A DNA stretch of 64,000 nt, taken from NCBI RefSeq assembly GCF_024448895.1, contig NZ_JAMOIC010000017.1, positions 1-64,000 of the forward strand. Direction: 5' to 3'. The stretch comes from Stutzerimonas stutzeri (lineage in GTDB: Bacteria > Pseudomonadota > Gammaproteobacteria > Pseudomonadales > Pseudomonadaceae). The position numbers and the translations under genes were made by a program. A model generated the notes under the pieces. That model worked only from the letters and a program-made list of their open reading frames with translations, was not told the DNA's origin and did no database searches. This document shows, piece by piece, positions 17,247-26,747 of this stretch. Every line of letters starts with the position of its first letter. Position 1 is the first letter of the stretch.

Positions 17247-18682
17247 GCCGCAGCGAAACTGTCTGGATTGTCGACGATGACCGCTCCATCCGTTGGGTCC
17301 TTGAGAAGGCCCTGCAGCAGGAAGGCATGACCACGCAAAGCTTCGACAGCGCTGACGGGGTACTGGCGAAACTCGCTCGCCAGCAGCCAGACGTGATCAT
17401 TTCAGACATCCGCATGCCGGGCGTAAGCGGTCTCGACATGCTGGCGCAGATCCGCGACCTCTACCCGCGCCTGCCGGTCATCATCATGACCGCGCACTCG
17501 GACCTCGATAGCGCTGTAGCATCCTATCAAGGCGGTGCCTTCGAATACCTGCCCAAGCCCTTCGACGTGGATGAGGCGGTATCGTTGGTCAAGCGCGCCA
17601 ACCAGCACGCCAAGGAGCAACAAGGGCTCGGCCAAGCTCCGACGGATCAGCGTCATACCCAGGAAATCATCGGCGAAGCGCCGGCAATGCAGGAAGTATT
17701 CCGCGCCATCGGCCGCCTCTCGCATTCGAATATCACTGTCCTCATCAATGGCGAGTCCGGCACCGGCAAAGAGCTGGTCGCCCATGCCTTGCACCGTCAC
17801 AGTCCGCGCTCGGCTTCGCCATTCATTGCGCTGAACATGGCCGCAATTCCGAAGGATTTGATGGAATCGGAGCTGTTTGGCCACGAGAAAGGCGCCTTTA
17901 CTGGTGCTGCGAATCAGCGCCGCGGCCGCTTCGAACAGGCCGACGGCGGCACGCTGTTCCTAGACGAGATCGGCGATATGCCGGCCGATACCCAGACCCG
18001 CCTTCTGCGCGTGCTTGCTGATGGCGAGTTCTATCGGGTCGGCGGGCACACGCCTGTCAAGGTCGATGTACGCATCATCGCCGCCACCCACCAGGATCTT
18101 GAAACCCTGGTACAGGCTGGCAAGTTTCGCGAAGACCTCTTCCATCGCCTGAACGTCATACGCATCCATATCCCTCGCCTTTCCGACCGCCGAGAAGACA
18201 TCCCGACGCTGGCGAGTTACTTTCTGGCCAATGCCGCGACCGAACTCTCGGTCGAGACGAAGTTGCTCAAGCCGGAAACAGAGGAGTATCTGCAGAACCT
18301 CCCTTGGCCGGGCAACGTGCGCCAGCTGGAGAACACCTGCCGCTGGATCACCGTTATGGCATCTGGTCGCGAGGTGCATGTCGGCGACCTGCCGCCCGAG
18401 CTGCTCAGCCAGCCCGCCGATGCCATGCCTTCGAACAACTGGGAACAGGCGCTACGCCACTGGGCGGATCTGGCGCTGGCCCGCGGCCAGTCGAACCTGC
18501 TCGACGAAGCGGTGCCGGCCTTCGAGCGAATCATGATCGAGACAGCTCTCAAGCACACCGCCGGCCGCCGCCGTGATGCTGCCCTCCTGCTGGGCTGGGG
18601 CCGCAATACCCTGACCCGAAAGATCAAGGAACTGGGCATGGGCGCCGACGGTGGCGATGACGACGAAGGTGATGACAACTGA
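17243..18682 (+). CDS. ntrC: Nitrogen regulation response regulator NtrC
   Basis: 479 residues with three domains in order. The receiver has phospho-acceptor Asp55 in ISDIRMPG. The sigma-54-interacting AAA+ domain has Walker A GESGTGKE, the sigma-54 contact loop GAFTGA and Walker [11 protein letters not shown]-terminal Fis-type helix-turn-helix (about residues 440-470) completes it. Phosphorylated NtrC oligomerises on enhancers and opens sigma-54 promoters, and the sites before glnA and ntrB in this window are natural targets. The gene overlaps ntrB by 4 bp. The acidic tail (Asp/Gly/Glu-rich, last ~12 residues) is of no known importance. Confidence 0.97.
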   Translation: MSRSETVWIVDDDRSIRWVLEKALQQEGMTTQSFDSADGVLAKLARQQPDVIISDIRMPGVSGLDMLAQIRDLYPRLPVIIMTAHSDLDSAVASYQGGAFEYLPKPFDVDEAVSLVKRANQHAKEQQGLGQAPTDQRHTQEIIGEAPAMQEVFRAIGRLSHSNITVLINGESGTGKELVAHALHRHSPRSASPFIALNMAAIPKDLMESELFGHEKGAFTGAANQRRGRFEQADGGTLFLDEIGDMPADTQTRLLRVLADGEFYRVGGHTPVKVDVRIIAATHQDLETLVQAGKFREDLFHRLNVIRIHIPRLSDRREDIPTLASYFLANAATELSVETKLLKPETEEYLQNLPWPGNVRQLENTCRWITVMASGREVHVGDLPPELLSQPADAMPSNNWEQALRHWADLALARGQSNLLDEAVPAFERIMIETALKHTAGRRRDAALLLGWGRNTLTRKIKELGMGADGGDDDEGDDN

Positions 18683-18704
18683 TTGTCGAGCGCTAGCGCC
18701 GTGA

Positions 18705-19160
18705 TCAGCGCGGCGCGACTCGCACTCTCAGCAACCAGTCACCGTCCTGCTTCTCTCCTTCCCACTCGGCACCCAGCGGTCGGGTGGCCACGAAATGCAG
18801 CAACAGCCCCTTCTCGGTGCTCTGCAGACGCCAGCCAACCCCGGCGCCGGCATTCTCGATCCGCCCGTTAGCCGCGCTGCCTTCAGCCTGAAACAGCATG
18901 CCGACCGCGCCGTCGACGTCTTGGCTGTAGAGCTCCGGCTCGCGCGTGAACCAGAGCTGCAAGCCATCGGCGACTGGTTCCACTCGCAGCAACTGCACCG
19001 GCCCGGGCGCGGTGACGCGGCCAATAAACGAACCCAGTAGAAGCCCGAGCAGCACCAGCGAGGCGAAATAGCGTCGACGCAAGCGAGGTAGCGGGTTGTC
19101 CGCCGCAGGGTCGCCTGCCGCAGTAGAATGCCGGTCGTCTTCAGAGTCGGTGCCGCGCAT
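18705..19160 (-). CDS. Hypothetical single-pass membrane protein
   Basis: 151 residues. A charged N-terminal tail (about 30 residues) precedes one transmembrane helix (about 32-50, L/G-rich) and a periplasmic beta-rich region without a recognised domain. A gene in this place and orientation between ntrC and trmL is usual in Pseudomonas, but no function is known to me. Its start codon (19160-19158) overlaps the start codon of divergent trmL (19159-19161) by two bases. A later start before the membrane segment cannot be excluded, as there is no other in-frame ATG until residue 87. Confidence 0.7.
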   Translation of the reverse strand: MRGTDSEDDRHSTAAGDPAADNPLPRLRRRYFASLVLLGLLLGSFIGRVTAPGPVQLLRVEPVADGLQLWFTREPELYSQDVDGAVGMLFQAEGSAANGRIENAGAGVGWRLQSTEKGLLLHFVATRPLGAEWEGEKQDGDWLLRVRVAPR

Positions 19161-19620
19161 GTTTCATGTAATCCTTTTTCAACCGGAAATCCCGCCGAAT
19201 ACCGGCAACATTATCAGGCTCTGCGCCAACGCCGGCTGTAGCCTGCACCTGATTGAGCCTCTGGGCTTCGAGCTGGACGACAAGCGTCTGCGCCGCGCGG
19301 GCCTGGATTACCACGAGTACGCGCCGCTCAAGCGTCACGCCGATCTGGACAGTTGCCTGAAGAGCATTGGCCAGACGCGCCTCTTTGCGTTCACCACCAA
19401 GGGCTCGCAGCCTTTCCATGAAGTGCAGTTCCAGCGTGGCGATGCTTTTCTTTTCGGGCCGGAAAGCCGAGGCCTGCCGCCCGAGATCCGCGATGCGTTG
19501 CCCAACGAACAGCGACTGCGTCTGCCGATGCGGCCCGACAGTCGCAGCCTGAATCTCTCCAACACCGTTGCCATCGCGGTCTACGAGGCCTGGCGGCAGC
19601 TGGATTTCGCCCTCGAGTGA
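19159..19620 (+). CDS. trmL: tRNA (cytidine/uridine 34-2'-O) methyltransferase TrmL
   Basis: 153 residues, the compact SPOUT methyltransferase of the TrmL/YibK family. It has an N-terminal [12 protein letters not shown] motif, the knot region [10 protein letters not shown] and the C-terminal [15 protein letters not shown] signature. It methylates the wobble nucleotide of tRNA-Leu (CAA and cmo/cmnm-UAA) using S-adenosylmethionine. The start at ATG 19159 matches the family N-terminus M-F-x-V-I-L. It is divergent from a membrane-protein gene with overlapping start codons, so the promoter of each lies inside the other gene. Confidence 0.96.
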   Translation: MFHVILFQPEIPPNTGNIIRLCANAGCSLHLIEPLGFELDDKRLRRAGLDYHEYAPLKRHADLDSCLKSIGQTRLFAFTTKGSQPFHEVQFQRGDAFLFGPESRGLPPEIRDALPNEQRLRLPMRPDSRSLNLSNTVAIAVYEAWRQLDFALE

Positions 19621-19749
19621 AAAGCCGCCTCTGGCGAAAAACCCTGTCATCAGTGAGGTTGAACATTCATACCGGCACCACGTCGTACCTAGTAGTCATT
19701 GCCGCTACATGCCGCAGCGGGAGCCTCCCGCACCGCACAGGAGAACGAC

Positions 19750-22113
19750 GTGAGCCAGCCAACGTTCAAGCCTTACCATGCGCCTTCGGGCGGATGGGGT
19801 TCGGCCTTTTCGGTCGCCAATATCCTTATCCGTGAGAAGGTCACTCTCTCAGGCGCTGCGCTGCTGCTGAAACAGAACAAGCCAATCGACGGGTTCGCCT
19901 GCGTCAGCTGCGCCTGGGCCAAGCCGCATCCATCACGGCCGCTGGCCTTTTGCGAGAACGGCGCCAAGGCCACGGCCTGGGAAACCACCACGCGCCGCTG
20001 CGGACCGGAGTTCTTTAGCCGCCACACGGTAACCGAACTGCTGAACTGGACCGACTTCGACCTGGAGCAGCAGGGCCGGCTTACTCACCCGATGCGCTAC
20101 GACCCGGCGACCGACAAGTACCTCGACGTAAGCTGGGACCAGGCCTTCGAAGAAATCGGCAGGGAGCTCAAGGCGATGGCCGACCCCAACGAGGTGGTCT
20201 TCTACATGTCGGGGCGGGCTGCACTTGAGACCGCCTACATGTTCGCCGTCCTTGCGCGCATGTACGGGACCAACAACCTGCCCGACAGCTCCAACATGTG
20301 TCACGAGAGCTCCTCCGTTGCCTTGCCCGAAAGCATCGGCGTGCCGGTGGCGACCGTGACCCTTAACGATCTGCACAAGATGGACGGCATGCTGTTCTTC
20401 GGCCAGAACACCGGTACCTGTAGCCCGCGGATGCTCCATCAGCTGCAGGAAGCCCGCGAACGTGGCGCCCCGATCATCACCTTCAACCCACTGCGCGAGC
20501 GCGGACTCGAACGCTTCGTGAACCCCCAATCGCCCCGGGAAATGATGACCCCGGATGAAACCAAGATCAGCACCCAATATCACCAGGTGAAGATCGGTGG
20601 CGACATCGCGGCCATCGCCGGCATGTGCAAGGCACTCTTCGAAATGGACGACGCCGCGGTCGCCGCCGGACGGCCACGGGTACTAGATGTAGCCTTTATT
20701 GAAGAGCACACCCACGGATTCGAAGCCTTCGAGTCACGCATGCGCGGTTACAGCTGGCCGGTGCTGGAGCGCCGCTCCGGCCTCAGCCGCGGCGCGATGG
20801 AGGCAGCAGCCGTTGGCTACGCCGGTTGCCAGCGGGTCATTGCAGCGTATGGTATGGGTGTAACGCAGCATCGCTATGGCGTGCAGACCATCCAGATGAT
20901 CGTCAACCTGCTGCTGATGCGCGGCAACATGGGCAAGGAAGGCGCAGGCATCTTGCCAGTGCGCGGTCACTCCAATGTGCAAGGCCAGCGCACCGTCGGC
21001 ATCACCGAAAAAGCAAAGAAAGTCCCGGCGGATAATCTGCGGCGGCAATTCGGCTTCGAGCCGCCAGCCGATGACGGCATGAATACCATCGAGGCCTGCG
21101 AGGGCATGCTGGCGGGCAAGGTCAAGGGCTTCGTCGCGCTGGGCGGCAACTTCGTCCGGGCGATCCCGGACACCCTGCAGATGGAGCCGGCCTGGCGCAA
21201 GTTGCAACTGTCGGTACAGGTATCCACCAAGCTCAACCGCAATCATCTGGTAACCGGCAAGATTTCCTACATTCTCCCCTGTCTCGGCCGAACCGAAATC
21301 GATCGCCAAGCCACGGGTGAGCAACGCAATACCACCGAGGACAGCACCGGCTGCATCCGCGCCTGGCGGGGCGTGGCAGAGCCTGCGGGCGACAAGCTGC
21401 TGTCGGAGCCGGCCATCGTCGCGCGGCTGGCCAAAGCCTCGCTGGTGGACAACCCGAATCTCGACTGGGACGCTTGGGTCGCCGATTACGGCCTGGTGCG
21501 CGATGCCATCGCTGAGAGCTATCCAGAGATCTTCCACGACTTCAACGTGCGCATGATGGAGCCGGGCGGCTTCCACCGGCCCCTGGGTGCGAGCAAGCGC
21601 GAATGGGACACCGAGACCGGCAAGGCCAACTTCATCAACCCGCCGTCGTTGTCCGAAGACCCGGATACCGAAGACGGCGGCCACGAGCTCCGCGATGTCC
21701 TGCAACTGATGACGCTGCGTAGCAACGACCAGTTCAACACCACGGTGTATGGCTACAACGACCGCTTCCGCGGCATCCAGGGCACCCGTGCGGTGATCCT
21801 GATGAACAGCAACGATATGGCCCGCCTTGGCTTGGCCGAAGGCGACAAGATCGAAGCGGTCACCGTGGTGCATGACGGCGTGCATCGCTCGGTCGGCCCC
21901 CTGCGCGTGACGCCGTACAACATTCCCGAAGGCTGTTGCGCCGGCTATTACCCCGAATGCAATGCGTTGCTGCCGGTCTGGCACCACGCCGAGCGGAGCA
22001 AGGTGCCGGCGGCCAAGTCGATCCCCGTCAGGCTGCGCAAGGTCATCGCGTTCAGCGACGACCCCACGGTGCCGGTCGAGCCTGACCCACCCGCTGGAGT
22101 CGGTGCCGCCTGA
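19750..22113 (+). CDS. FdhF/YdeP-type molybdopterin oxidoreductase
   Basis: 787 residues of the YdeP branch of the DMSO-reductase superfamily (oxidoreductase alpha (molybdopterin) subunit). The N-terminus has ACVSCAW rather than the four-Cys motif of an iron-sulfur cluster. The probable Mo ligand is the Cys of NMCHESSS, next to His as in formate dehydrogenases. A C-terminal molydop-binding domain covers about 640-760. In E. coli YdeP supports acid resistance, but its substrate is unknown. The start is GTG 19750 with AGGAGA eleven bases upstream. No fdhD or partner subunit is adjacent. It stands alone between trmL and hslV. Confidence 0.88.
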   Translation: MSQPTFKPYHAPSGGWGSAFSVANILIREKVTLSGAALLLKQNKPIDGFACVSCAWAKPHPSRPLAFCENGAKATAWETTTRRCGPEFFSRHTVTELLNWTDFDLEQQGRLTHPMRYDPATDKYLDVSWDQAFEEIGRELKAMADPNEVVFYMSGRAALETAYMFAVLARMYGTNNLPDSSNMCHESSSVALPESIGVPVATVTLNDLHKMDGMLFFGQNTGTCSPRMLHQLQEARERGAPIITFNPLRERGLERFVNPQSPREMMTPDETKISTQYHQVKIGGDIAAIAGMCKALFEMDDAAVAAGRPRVLDVAFIEEHTHGFEAFESRMRGYSWPVLERRSGLSRGAMEAAAVGYAGCQRVIAAYGMGVTQHRYGVQTIQMIVNLLLMRGNMGKEGAGILPVRGHSNVQGQRTVGITEKAKKVPADNLRRQFGFEPPADDGMNTIEACEGMLAGKVKGFVALGGNFVRAIPDTLQMEPAWRKLQLSVQVSTKLNRNHLVTGKISYILPCLGRTEIDRQATGEQRNTTEDSTGCIRAWRGVAEPAGDKLLSEPAIVARLAKASLVDNPNLDWDAWVADYGLVRDAIAESYPEIFHDFNVRMMEPGGFHRPLGASKREWDTETGKANFINPPSLSEDPDTEDGGHELRDVLQLMTLRSNDQFNTTVYGYNDRFRGIQGTRAVILMNSNDMARLGLAEGDKIEAVTVVHDGVHRSVGPLRVTPYNIPEGCCAGYYPECNALLPVWHHAERSKVPAAKSIPVRLRKVIAFSDDPTVPVEPDPPAGVGAA

Positions 22114-22129
22114 CCCAGCTGCCGACCAG

Positions 22130-22155
22130 AGCCCCGGCCATGCGCCGGGGCTTTA
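22130..22155 (+). terminator. Probable terminator after the YdeP-like gene
   Basis: AGCCCCGGC and GCCGGGGCT form a 9-bp GC-rich stem around a 5-nt loop, followed by a short T-run (TT), 16 bp after the stop. It separates this gene from hslV. Confidence 0.7.
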
Positions 22156-22251
22156 CCGAGCGAAATTCCGCCGCCGGTTGAAATGCGCCGCAGCGTCCCC
22201 CATATCAAGCGCATTCGGGCATTTATCGCCCCACTGCGTGGAGATTTTCTT

Positions 22252-22788
22252 TTGACCACCATCGTTTCAGTACGCCGCAACGGCAAAGTCGTCATGGGCG
22301 GCGACGGCCAGGTTTCCCTCGGCAACACCGTGATGAAAGGCAACGCCAAGAAAGTGCGCCGCCTCTATCACGGGCAGGTCCTGGCAGGATTTGCCGGCGC
22401 CACCGCCGATGCCTTCACCCTCTTCGAGCGTTTCGAAGGCCAGCTAGAAAAGCATCAGGGCCATCTCGTCCGTGCCGCTGTCGAACTGGCCAAAGACTGG
22501 CGTACCGACCGCTCGCTGAGCCGTCTGGAAGCCATGCTCGCCGTAGCCAACAAGGACGCCTCGTTGATTATCACCGGCAACGGCGACGTCGTGCAGCCAG
22601 AGAACGACCTGATCGCCATGGGCTCCGGCGGCGGCTTTGCCCAGGCAGCGGCCATGGCGCTAATGCTGAAGGGTGACCAGAGCATGTCCGCGCAGGACAT
22701 CACCGAAACCGCACTGAACATTGCCGGCACCATTTGTGTCTTCACCAACCAGAATCTCACCATCGAGGAGCTCGATAGCGCGATCTGA
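22252..22788 (+). CDS. hslV: HslV protease subunit of HslUV
   Basis: 178 residues. After removal of the initiator residue the N-terminal Thr ([10 protein letters not shown]) is the proteasome-type nucleophile, and the [13 protein letters not shown] segment is fully conserved. HslV forms a double hexamer that degrades proteins fed by the HslU ATPase (for example SulA-like and misfolded proteins) in the cytoplasm. The start is TTG 22252, which places Thr at position 2 and has GTGGAG upstream; longer starts in the same frame would bury the catalytic Thr. hslU follows 28 bp later, in the usual operon. Heat-shock control is expected from the family but no sigma-32 promoter was picked. Confidence 0.97.
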   Translation: MTTIVSVRRNGKVVMGGDGQVSLGNTVMKGNAKKVRRLYHGQVLAGFAGATADAFTLFERFEGQLEKHQGHLVRAAVELAKDWRTDRSLSRLEAMLAVANKDASLIITGNGDVVQPENDLIAMGSGGGFAQAAAMALMLKGDQSMSAQDITETALNIAGTICVFTNQNLTIEELDSAI

Positions 22789-22816
22789 TCGCCCTCGAGC
22801 CCCGGAGTACCGCACC

Positions 22817-24163
22817 ATGTCCATGACGCCCCGCGAGATCGTCCACGAACTCAACCGCCATATCATCGGCCAGGACGACGCCAAGCGTGCCGTCGCGATC
22901 GCCCTGCGCAACCGTTGGCGGCGCATGCAGCTGCCCGCCGAGCTGCGCCCTGAAGTGACGCCGAAGAACATTCTCATGATTGGCCCGACCGGCGTCGGCA
23001 AGACCGAAATCGCCCGCCGCCTGGCCAAACTGGCCAACGCACCCTTCATCAAAGTCGAAGCGACCAAGTTCACCGAAGTTGGTTATGTCGGCCGTGACGT
23101 CGAATCCATTATCCGTGACCTGGCCGATGCAGCCCTGAAGATGCTGCGTGAGCAGGAAGTGGTGAAGATGCGTCATCGCGCCGAAGACGCGGCCGAAGAG
23201 CGCATCCTCGACGCGCTGCTGCCCCAGGCCAGGCCGGCCGGGTTCAATGACGAGCAACCTGCGCAAAGCAACGATTCCAACACCCGCCAGCTATTCCGAA
23301 AGCGTCTGCGCGAGGGCCAGCTCGACGACAAGGAAATCGATATCGAAGTCGCCGAGAACCCAGGCGGCGTCGAAATCATGGCCCCGCCGGGCATGGAGGA
23401 AATGACCAATCAGCTGCAGAGCCTTTTTTCCAACATGGGCAAGGGCAAAAAGAAGAGCCGCAAACTGAAGATCAAGGACGCGCTCAAACTCGTTCGTGAT
23501 GAAGAAGCCGCGCGCCTGGTTAACGAGGAAGAGCTCAAGGCCCGCGCACTGGAAGCCGTGGAGCAGCACGGTATCGTCTTCATAGACGAGATCGACAAGG
23601 TTGCCAAACGCGGCAACACCAGCGGCGCCGATGTGTCACGCGAAGGCGTGCAGCGCGATCTGCTGCCGCTGATCGAAGGCAGCACGGTCAACACCAAGCT
23701 CGGCATGGTCAAGACCGATCACATCCTGTTCATCGCATCAGGCGCGTTTCACCTGTCCAAGCCCAGCGATCTGGTGCCGGAGCTGCAGGGTCGTCTGCCG
23801 ATTCGCGTCGAGCTCAAGCCGCTGTCGCCGGAAGACTTCGAGCGCATCCTTACCGAGCCGCACGCCTCGCTCACCGAGCAGTATCGTGAGCTGCTGAAGA
23901 CCGAAGGGCTGGGCATCGAATTCACCGAAGACGGCATCAAGCGCTTGGCGCAAATCGCCTGGCAGGTCAACGAGAAGACCGAGAATATCGGCGCCCGCCG
24001 GCTGCATACTTTGCTCGAGCGCTTGCTGGAAGAGGTCTCTTTCAGTGCTGGCGATCTGGCCGGACAGCAGAACGGCGAAGCCATTCGCATCGACGTCGAC
24101 TACGTCAATAGCCACCTCGGTGAGCTGGCCGAAGACGAAGACCTGTCACGCTACATACTTTAA
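22817..24163 (+). CDS. hslU: HslU ATPase subunit of HslUV
   Basis: 448 residues of the Clp/HslU AAA+ family. It shows the N-terminal [11 protein letters not shown] start, Walker A GPTGVGKT, the pore motif GYVGRD, an inserted I-domain (about residues 110-240), Walker B VFIDEID and the C-terminal SRYIL tail that inserts into HslV. It unfolds substrates and threads them into HslV. ATG 22817 matches the family start. It is co-transcribed with hslV, and a DUF971 gene follows 78 bp downstream, as in related genomes. Confidence 0.98.
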   Translation: MSMTPREIVHELNRHIIGQDDAKRAVAIALRNRWRRMQLPAELRPEVTPKNILMIGPTGVGKTEIARRLAKLANAPFIKVEATKFTEVGYVGRDVESIIRDLADAALKMLREQEVVKMRHRAEDAAEERILDALLPQARPAGFNDEQPAQSNDSNTRQLFRKRLREGQLDDKEIDIEVAENPGGVEIMAPPGMEEMTNQLQSLFSNMGKGKKKSRKLKIKDALKLVRDEEAARLVNEEELKARALEAVEQHGIVFIDEIDKVAKRGNTSGADVSREGVQRDLLPLIEGSTVNTKLGMVKTDHILFIASGAFHLSKPSDLVPELQGRLPIRVELKPLSPEDFERILTEPHASLTEQYRELLKTEGLGIEFTEDGIKRLAQIAWQVNEKTENIGARRLHTLLERLLEEVSFSAGDLAGQQNGEAIRIDVDYVNSHLGELAEDEDLSRYIL

Positions 24164-24241
24164 TCGGCACGGTGGCGCGCCTGGAGCTGCAAGCGCGCAA
24201 GCGCCGGCTCCTGGCTCGCCTCAAGTAGCCTGGAGCACCGC

Positions 24242-24616
24242 ATGCGCATTCCTACCGCCATCAAGCTGCACAAACTCTCCAAGACGCTTGAGCTGGAGTA
24301 CGGCCCGGAGCAGCGCCATGTGCTGCCAGCCGAGTTTCTCCGCGTGCACTCGCCCTCCGCCGAGGTCCAAGGGCACGGCAATCCGATTCTGCAGACGGGG
24401 AAGATCAATGTCGCGCTGGAGGGCATCGAGCCGGCTGGTCAGTACGCGCTGAAACTGACATTCAGCGATGGGCACGACAGCGGCCTTTATACCTGGGATT
24501 ACCTCTACCACCTGGCGAGCAATCAGCAACAGCTGTGGGACGACTACCTCGATGCGCTGGCCGCCGCCGGCAAGTCCCGCGACCCGGACATCTCGCCAGT
24601 CAAGATGATGCTCTGA
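24242..24616 (+). CDS. DUF971 (GBBH-like N-terminal) protein
   Basis: 124 residues made up almost entirely of a DUF971 domain, the small domain also found at the N-terminus of gamma-butyrobetaine hydroxylases. It shows L-E-Y-G, L-P-A-E-F-L-R-V-x-S-P-S-A-E-V and a W-D-Y-L-Y segment. Some relatives are tied to iron-sulfur cluster handling, but the role of this free-standing form is not known to me. It sits directly after hslVU, its usual place in Pseudomonas. The last 15 codons appear to be duplicated downstream at about 24755-24800. Confidence 0.85.
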   Translation: MRIPTAIKLHKLSKTLELEYGPEQRHVLPAEFLRVHSPSAEVQGHGNPILQTGKINVALEGIEPAGQYALKLTFSDGHDSGLYTWDYLYHLASNQQQLWDDYLDALAAAGKSRDPDISPVKMML

Positions 24617-24622
24617 CAGGAC

Positions 24623-24726
24623 CGCAGGGTGGATCACGCTTCACCGCTTCACCGCTTCACCGATCCACCAAATCCGCGTCACCAGCGAAAGCACGGTGGA
24701 TGTGAAAAGCGACATCCACCCTACGC
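24623..24726. repeat. REPIN-like inverted element (copy 1)
   Basis: Starts CGCAGGGTGGATCACGCTTC and ends with the reverse-complement core ACATCCACCCTACG, so the ends can pair. Inside, an 8-bp unit CTTCACCG is repeated three times in tandem (about 24639-24662). The GGGTGGA core resembles the REP-like cores elsewhere in the window. Confidence 0.65.
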
Positions 24727-24754
24727 GTGCCTCGGCGTCTTGGTAGCAGCCAGA

Positions 24755-24800
24755 AGAATCCCGTGCTCGGGCCATCACCGCCCAAGCTGATGCGCTGACG
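24755..24800 (+). pseudogene. Duplicated 3' end of the DUF971 gene
   Basis: Aligns base by base, with moderate divergence, to 24570-24616 (the last codons and stop of the DUF971 gene). The stop-proximal part reads SPPKLMR-stop here against SPVKMML-stop in the gene. It is followed by a second REPIN-like element, as the real gene is. It looks like an imperfect tandem duplication or the leftover of a second gene copy. Confidence 0.45.
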
Positions 24801-24807
24801 ACCGGAC

Positions 24808-24892
24808 CGTAGGGTGGATCACGCTTCACCGATCCACCGTCACGCGCCGGCGAGCAAAAAGCATGGGGGATATAAAAACGATATCCACCCAT
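24808..24892. repeat. REPIN-like inverted element (copy 2)
   Basis: Starts CGTAGGGTGGATCACGCTTC, nearly identical to copy 1 for its first ~27 bp, and ends with a degenerate GATATCCACCC arm. It carries one instead of three CTTCACCG units. The two copies lie in the same orientation, 185 bp apart. Confidence 0.6.
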
Positions 24893-24897
24893 CAGGG

Positions 24898-25176
24898 TCA
24901 GGCCTGCAATGCCTTGTCCAGCGCGCGCTCGATCTGGGCCTGCACGCTACTGCCCATCGCCGACAGCAGCAGACCGAGGTTTAGCAGCACCCTGACCCGG
25001 TCTTCCTCGACTTCGATGCGGCCGTCCGCACCACTGCGGCGCACTGCCAGCACGTCGCCCTGCCATTCGCAGCGTGCGCCGTAGTCAGCCGCAAGCTTGG
25101 CGGCGAGCTGTTCAGCTTTCTCCCGAGCAGCCTCGCGACCTAAGGTGTGGGTGCGTTCAACAATGATGCGGGCCAT
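24898..25176 (-). CDS. Polyhydroxyalkanoic acid system family protein (PHA_gran_rgn)
   Basis: 92 residues, R/A/E-rich and helical, opening M-A-R-I-I-V-E-R-x-H-T-L. In polyhydroxyalkanoate-producing Pseudomonas a gene of this type stands at the end of the pha locus next to ubiE. Its exact role is not established; it is grouped with granule-associated proteins. Here no PHA synthase, depolymerase or phasin gene is near: the gene directly follows the REP-rich region after the DUF971 gene. It may therefore be a survivor of a lost pha cluster or have an unrelated function. The start ATG 25176 follows a GGAGTC site; a longer open frame upstream is the shadow of ubiE. Confidence 0.8.
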   Translation of the reverse strand: MARIIVERTHTLGREAAREKAEQLAAKLAADYGARCEWQGDVLAVRRSGADGRIEVEEDRVRVLLNLGLLLSAMGSSVQAQIERALDKALQA

Positions 25177-25353
25177 GACGACTCCTGGCTGCGGCCGAAA
25201 AAAGGCGCGCACTATACCAGCCGCCACACTTGGGTGCCGGCGGTCGGGACGCCCGCAGACCAAGCTTCGCTGCGCTGACTTGCCGCTCGCGGCTTCGCGC
25301 TCGACACCGGTTTTAGGTTTAGAATGCCGGCACATTCTTCCGGTGACAGTGAC

Positions 25354-26124
25354 ATGACCGATCCCCGCAAAGAGCGTGACGCAGAGCCCACCACCCACTT
25401 CGGCTACAAGAACGTGCCGGAGAGCGAGAAAGCGCAAAAGGTGGCCGAGGTATTTCATTCTGTAGCCGCCAAGTACGACCTGATGAACGACCTGATGTCC
25501 GGCGGCGTACATCGCCTCTGGAAGCGCTTCACCATCGAGCTGTCCGGCGTGCGCCATGGCAATCGCGTGCTGGACATTGCCGGCGGTACGGGCGATCTGG
25601 CACGTCAGTTCTCGCGCATCGTCGGCCCGACTGGCGAAGTCGTGCTGGCCGACATCAACGCTTCGATGCTCAAGGTCGGCCGTGACCGCTTGCTGGACAA
25701 GGGCGTGGCAGGCAACGTCCGGTTCGTCCAAGCCGATGCCGAGAAGCTTCCCTTCCCGGATAACCACTTCGACGTTGTGACCATCGCCTTCGGCTTGCGC
25801 AACGTAACGCACAAGGAAGACGCCATCGCCTCCATGCTGCGCGTGCTCAAGCCCGGCGGCCGGCTGCTGGTGCTGGAATTCTCCAAACCGACCAATCAGT
25901 TCTTCTCCAAGGCCTACGACGCCTATTCGTTCAGCCTGCTGCCGATGATGGGCAAGCTCATCACCAATGACTCGGAAAGCTACCGTTACCTGGCCGAATC
26001 GATCCGCATGCATCCTGATCAGGAGACGCTCAAGAGCATGATGGCCGACGCCGGCTTCGAGCGCGTTACCTACCACAACATGACCGGCGGCATCGTCGCC
26101 CTGCACCGCGGCATCAAGCCCTGA
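25354..26124 (+). CDS. ubiE: Ubiquinone/menaquinone C-methyltransferase UbiE
   Basis: 256 residues. A class I SAM methyltransferase with the UbiE signature Y-D-x-M-N-D-L-M-S-G-G, motif [11 protein letters not shown] and the C-terminal N-x-x-x-G-I-V-A-L-H segment. It adds the C-2 methyl group in ubiquinone synthesis (and to demethylmenaquinone where present). The start ATG 25354 fits the conserved opening. The stop codon overlaps the ubiJ start (TGATG), so ubiE, ubiJ and ubiB form one translationally coupled operon. Confidence 0.97.
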   Translation: MTDPRKERDAEPTTHFGYKNVPESEKAQKVAEVFHSVAAKYDLMNDLMSGGVHRLWKRFTIELSGVRHGNRVLDIAGGTGDLARQFSRIVGPTGEVVLADINASMLKVGRDRLLDKGVAGNVRFVQADAEKLPFPDNHFDVVTIAFGLRNVTHKEDAIASMLRVLKPGGRLLVLEFSKPTNQFFSKAYDAYSFSLLPMMGKLITNDSESYRYLAESIRMHPDQETLKSMMADAGFERVTYHNMTGGIVALHRGIKP

Positions 26125-26747
26125 TGTTTCGCGCTGCCGTGCTGGCCGGCGCTGAGCGAGCGATCAATGCCGCGCTGCGCCTGGACCCTACTGCCCTGCC
26201 GCGGCTGGCCAGGCTCAACGGTCGCATCATTGAGATCGACTGCACGGCGCCGGCCTGGCGGTTGTTCGTTCTCGCAGATAGCGAAGGCCTGCGCCTCGCC
26301 CAAGACTGGGGCAGCGAACCCGATTGCCGTCTGCGCGCCCCCGCGAGCAGCCTGGTGCGCCTGGCAACCAGCCGTAACAAGACCGCAATGCTGCATGGCC
26401 CGGATGTCGAGATAGACGGCGACAGCGGGGTCTTGATGAGCCTTGCCGAAATCCTGCAGGACCTCGACCTCGATTGGGAGTACGAAGTCTCTCGCCTGCT
26501 TGGGCCGGTCGCCACGCAACTGCTGGGGTCCGGTTTGCGCGGCCAGGCTGCGTGGGTCCGTCAGAGTGCCGACAGCCTGCGCCAAGACCTGGCCGACTAT
26601 CTCAACGAAGAATCGCGGACGCTGGTGGGCGCTGCCGAAGCCGAAGCCCGCTTCGCTGAACTCGACCAGATCAAGCTCGACCTCGACCGCCTCCAGGCCC
26701 GCGTCGAGCGGCTCACCCACTCCCTGAAACCAGACCGATCCGAATGA
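26124..26747 (+). CDS. ubiJ: Ubiquinone biosynthesis accessory factor UbiJ
   Basis: 207 residues with an N-terminal SCP2-like lipid-binding domain (about residues 10-110) and a C-terminal coiled-coil (heptad-like run over the last ~40 residues). UbiJ pairs with UbiK and, as part of the Ubi complex, is thought to present the hydrophobic quinone intermediates to soluble enzymes. It overlaps ubiE by one base and ubiB by four (ATGA), the conserved ubiE-ubiJ-ubiB arrangement of gammaproteobacteria. Confidence 0.92.
   Translation: MFRAAVLAGAERAINAALRLDPTALPRLARLNGRIIEIDCTAPAWRLFVLADSEGLRLAQDWGSEPDCRLRAPASSLVRLATSRNKTAMLHGPDVEIDGDSGVLMSLAEILQDLDLDWEYEVSRLLGPVATQLLGSGLRGQAAWVRQSADSLRQDLADYLNEESRTLVGAAEAEARFAELDQIKLDLDRLQARVERLTHSLKPDRSE

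Noticed and set aside
24639-24662. Three tandem CTTCACCG units as a possible CRISPR or attachment site
   Set aside because: Units are only 8 bp with no spacers and lie inside a REPIN-like palindrome.
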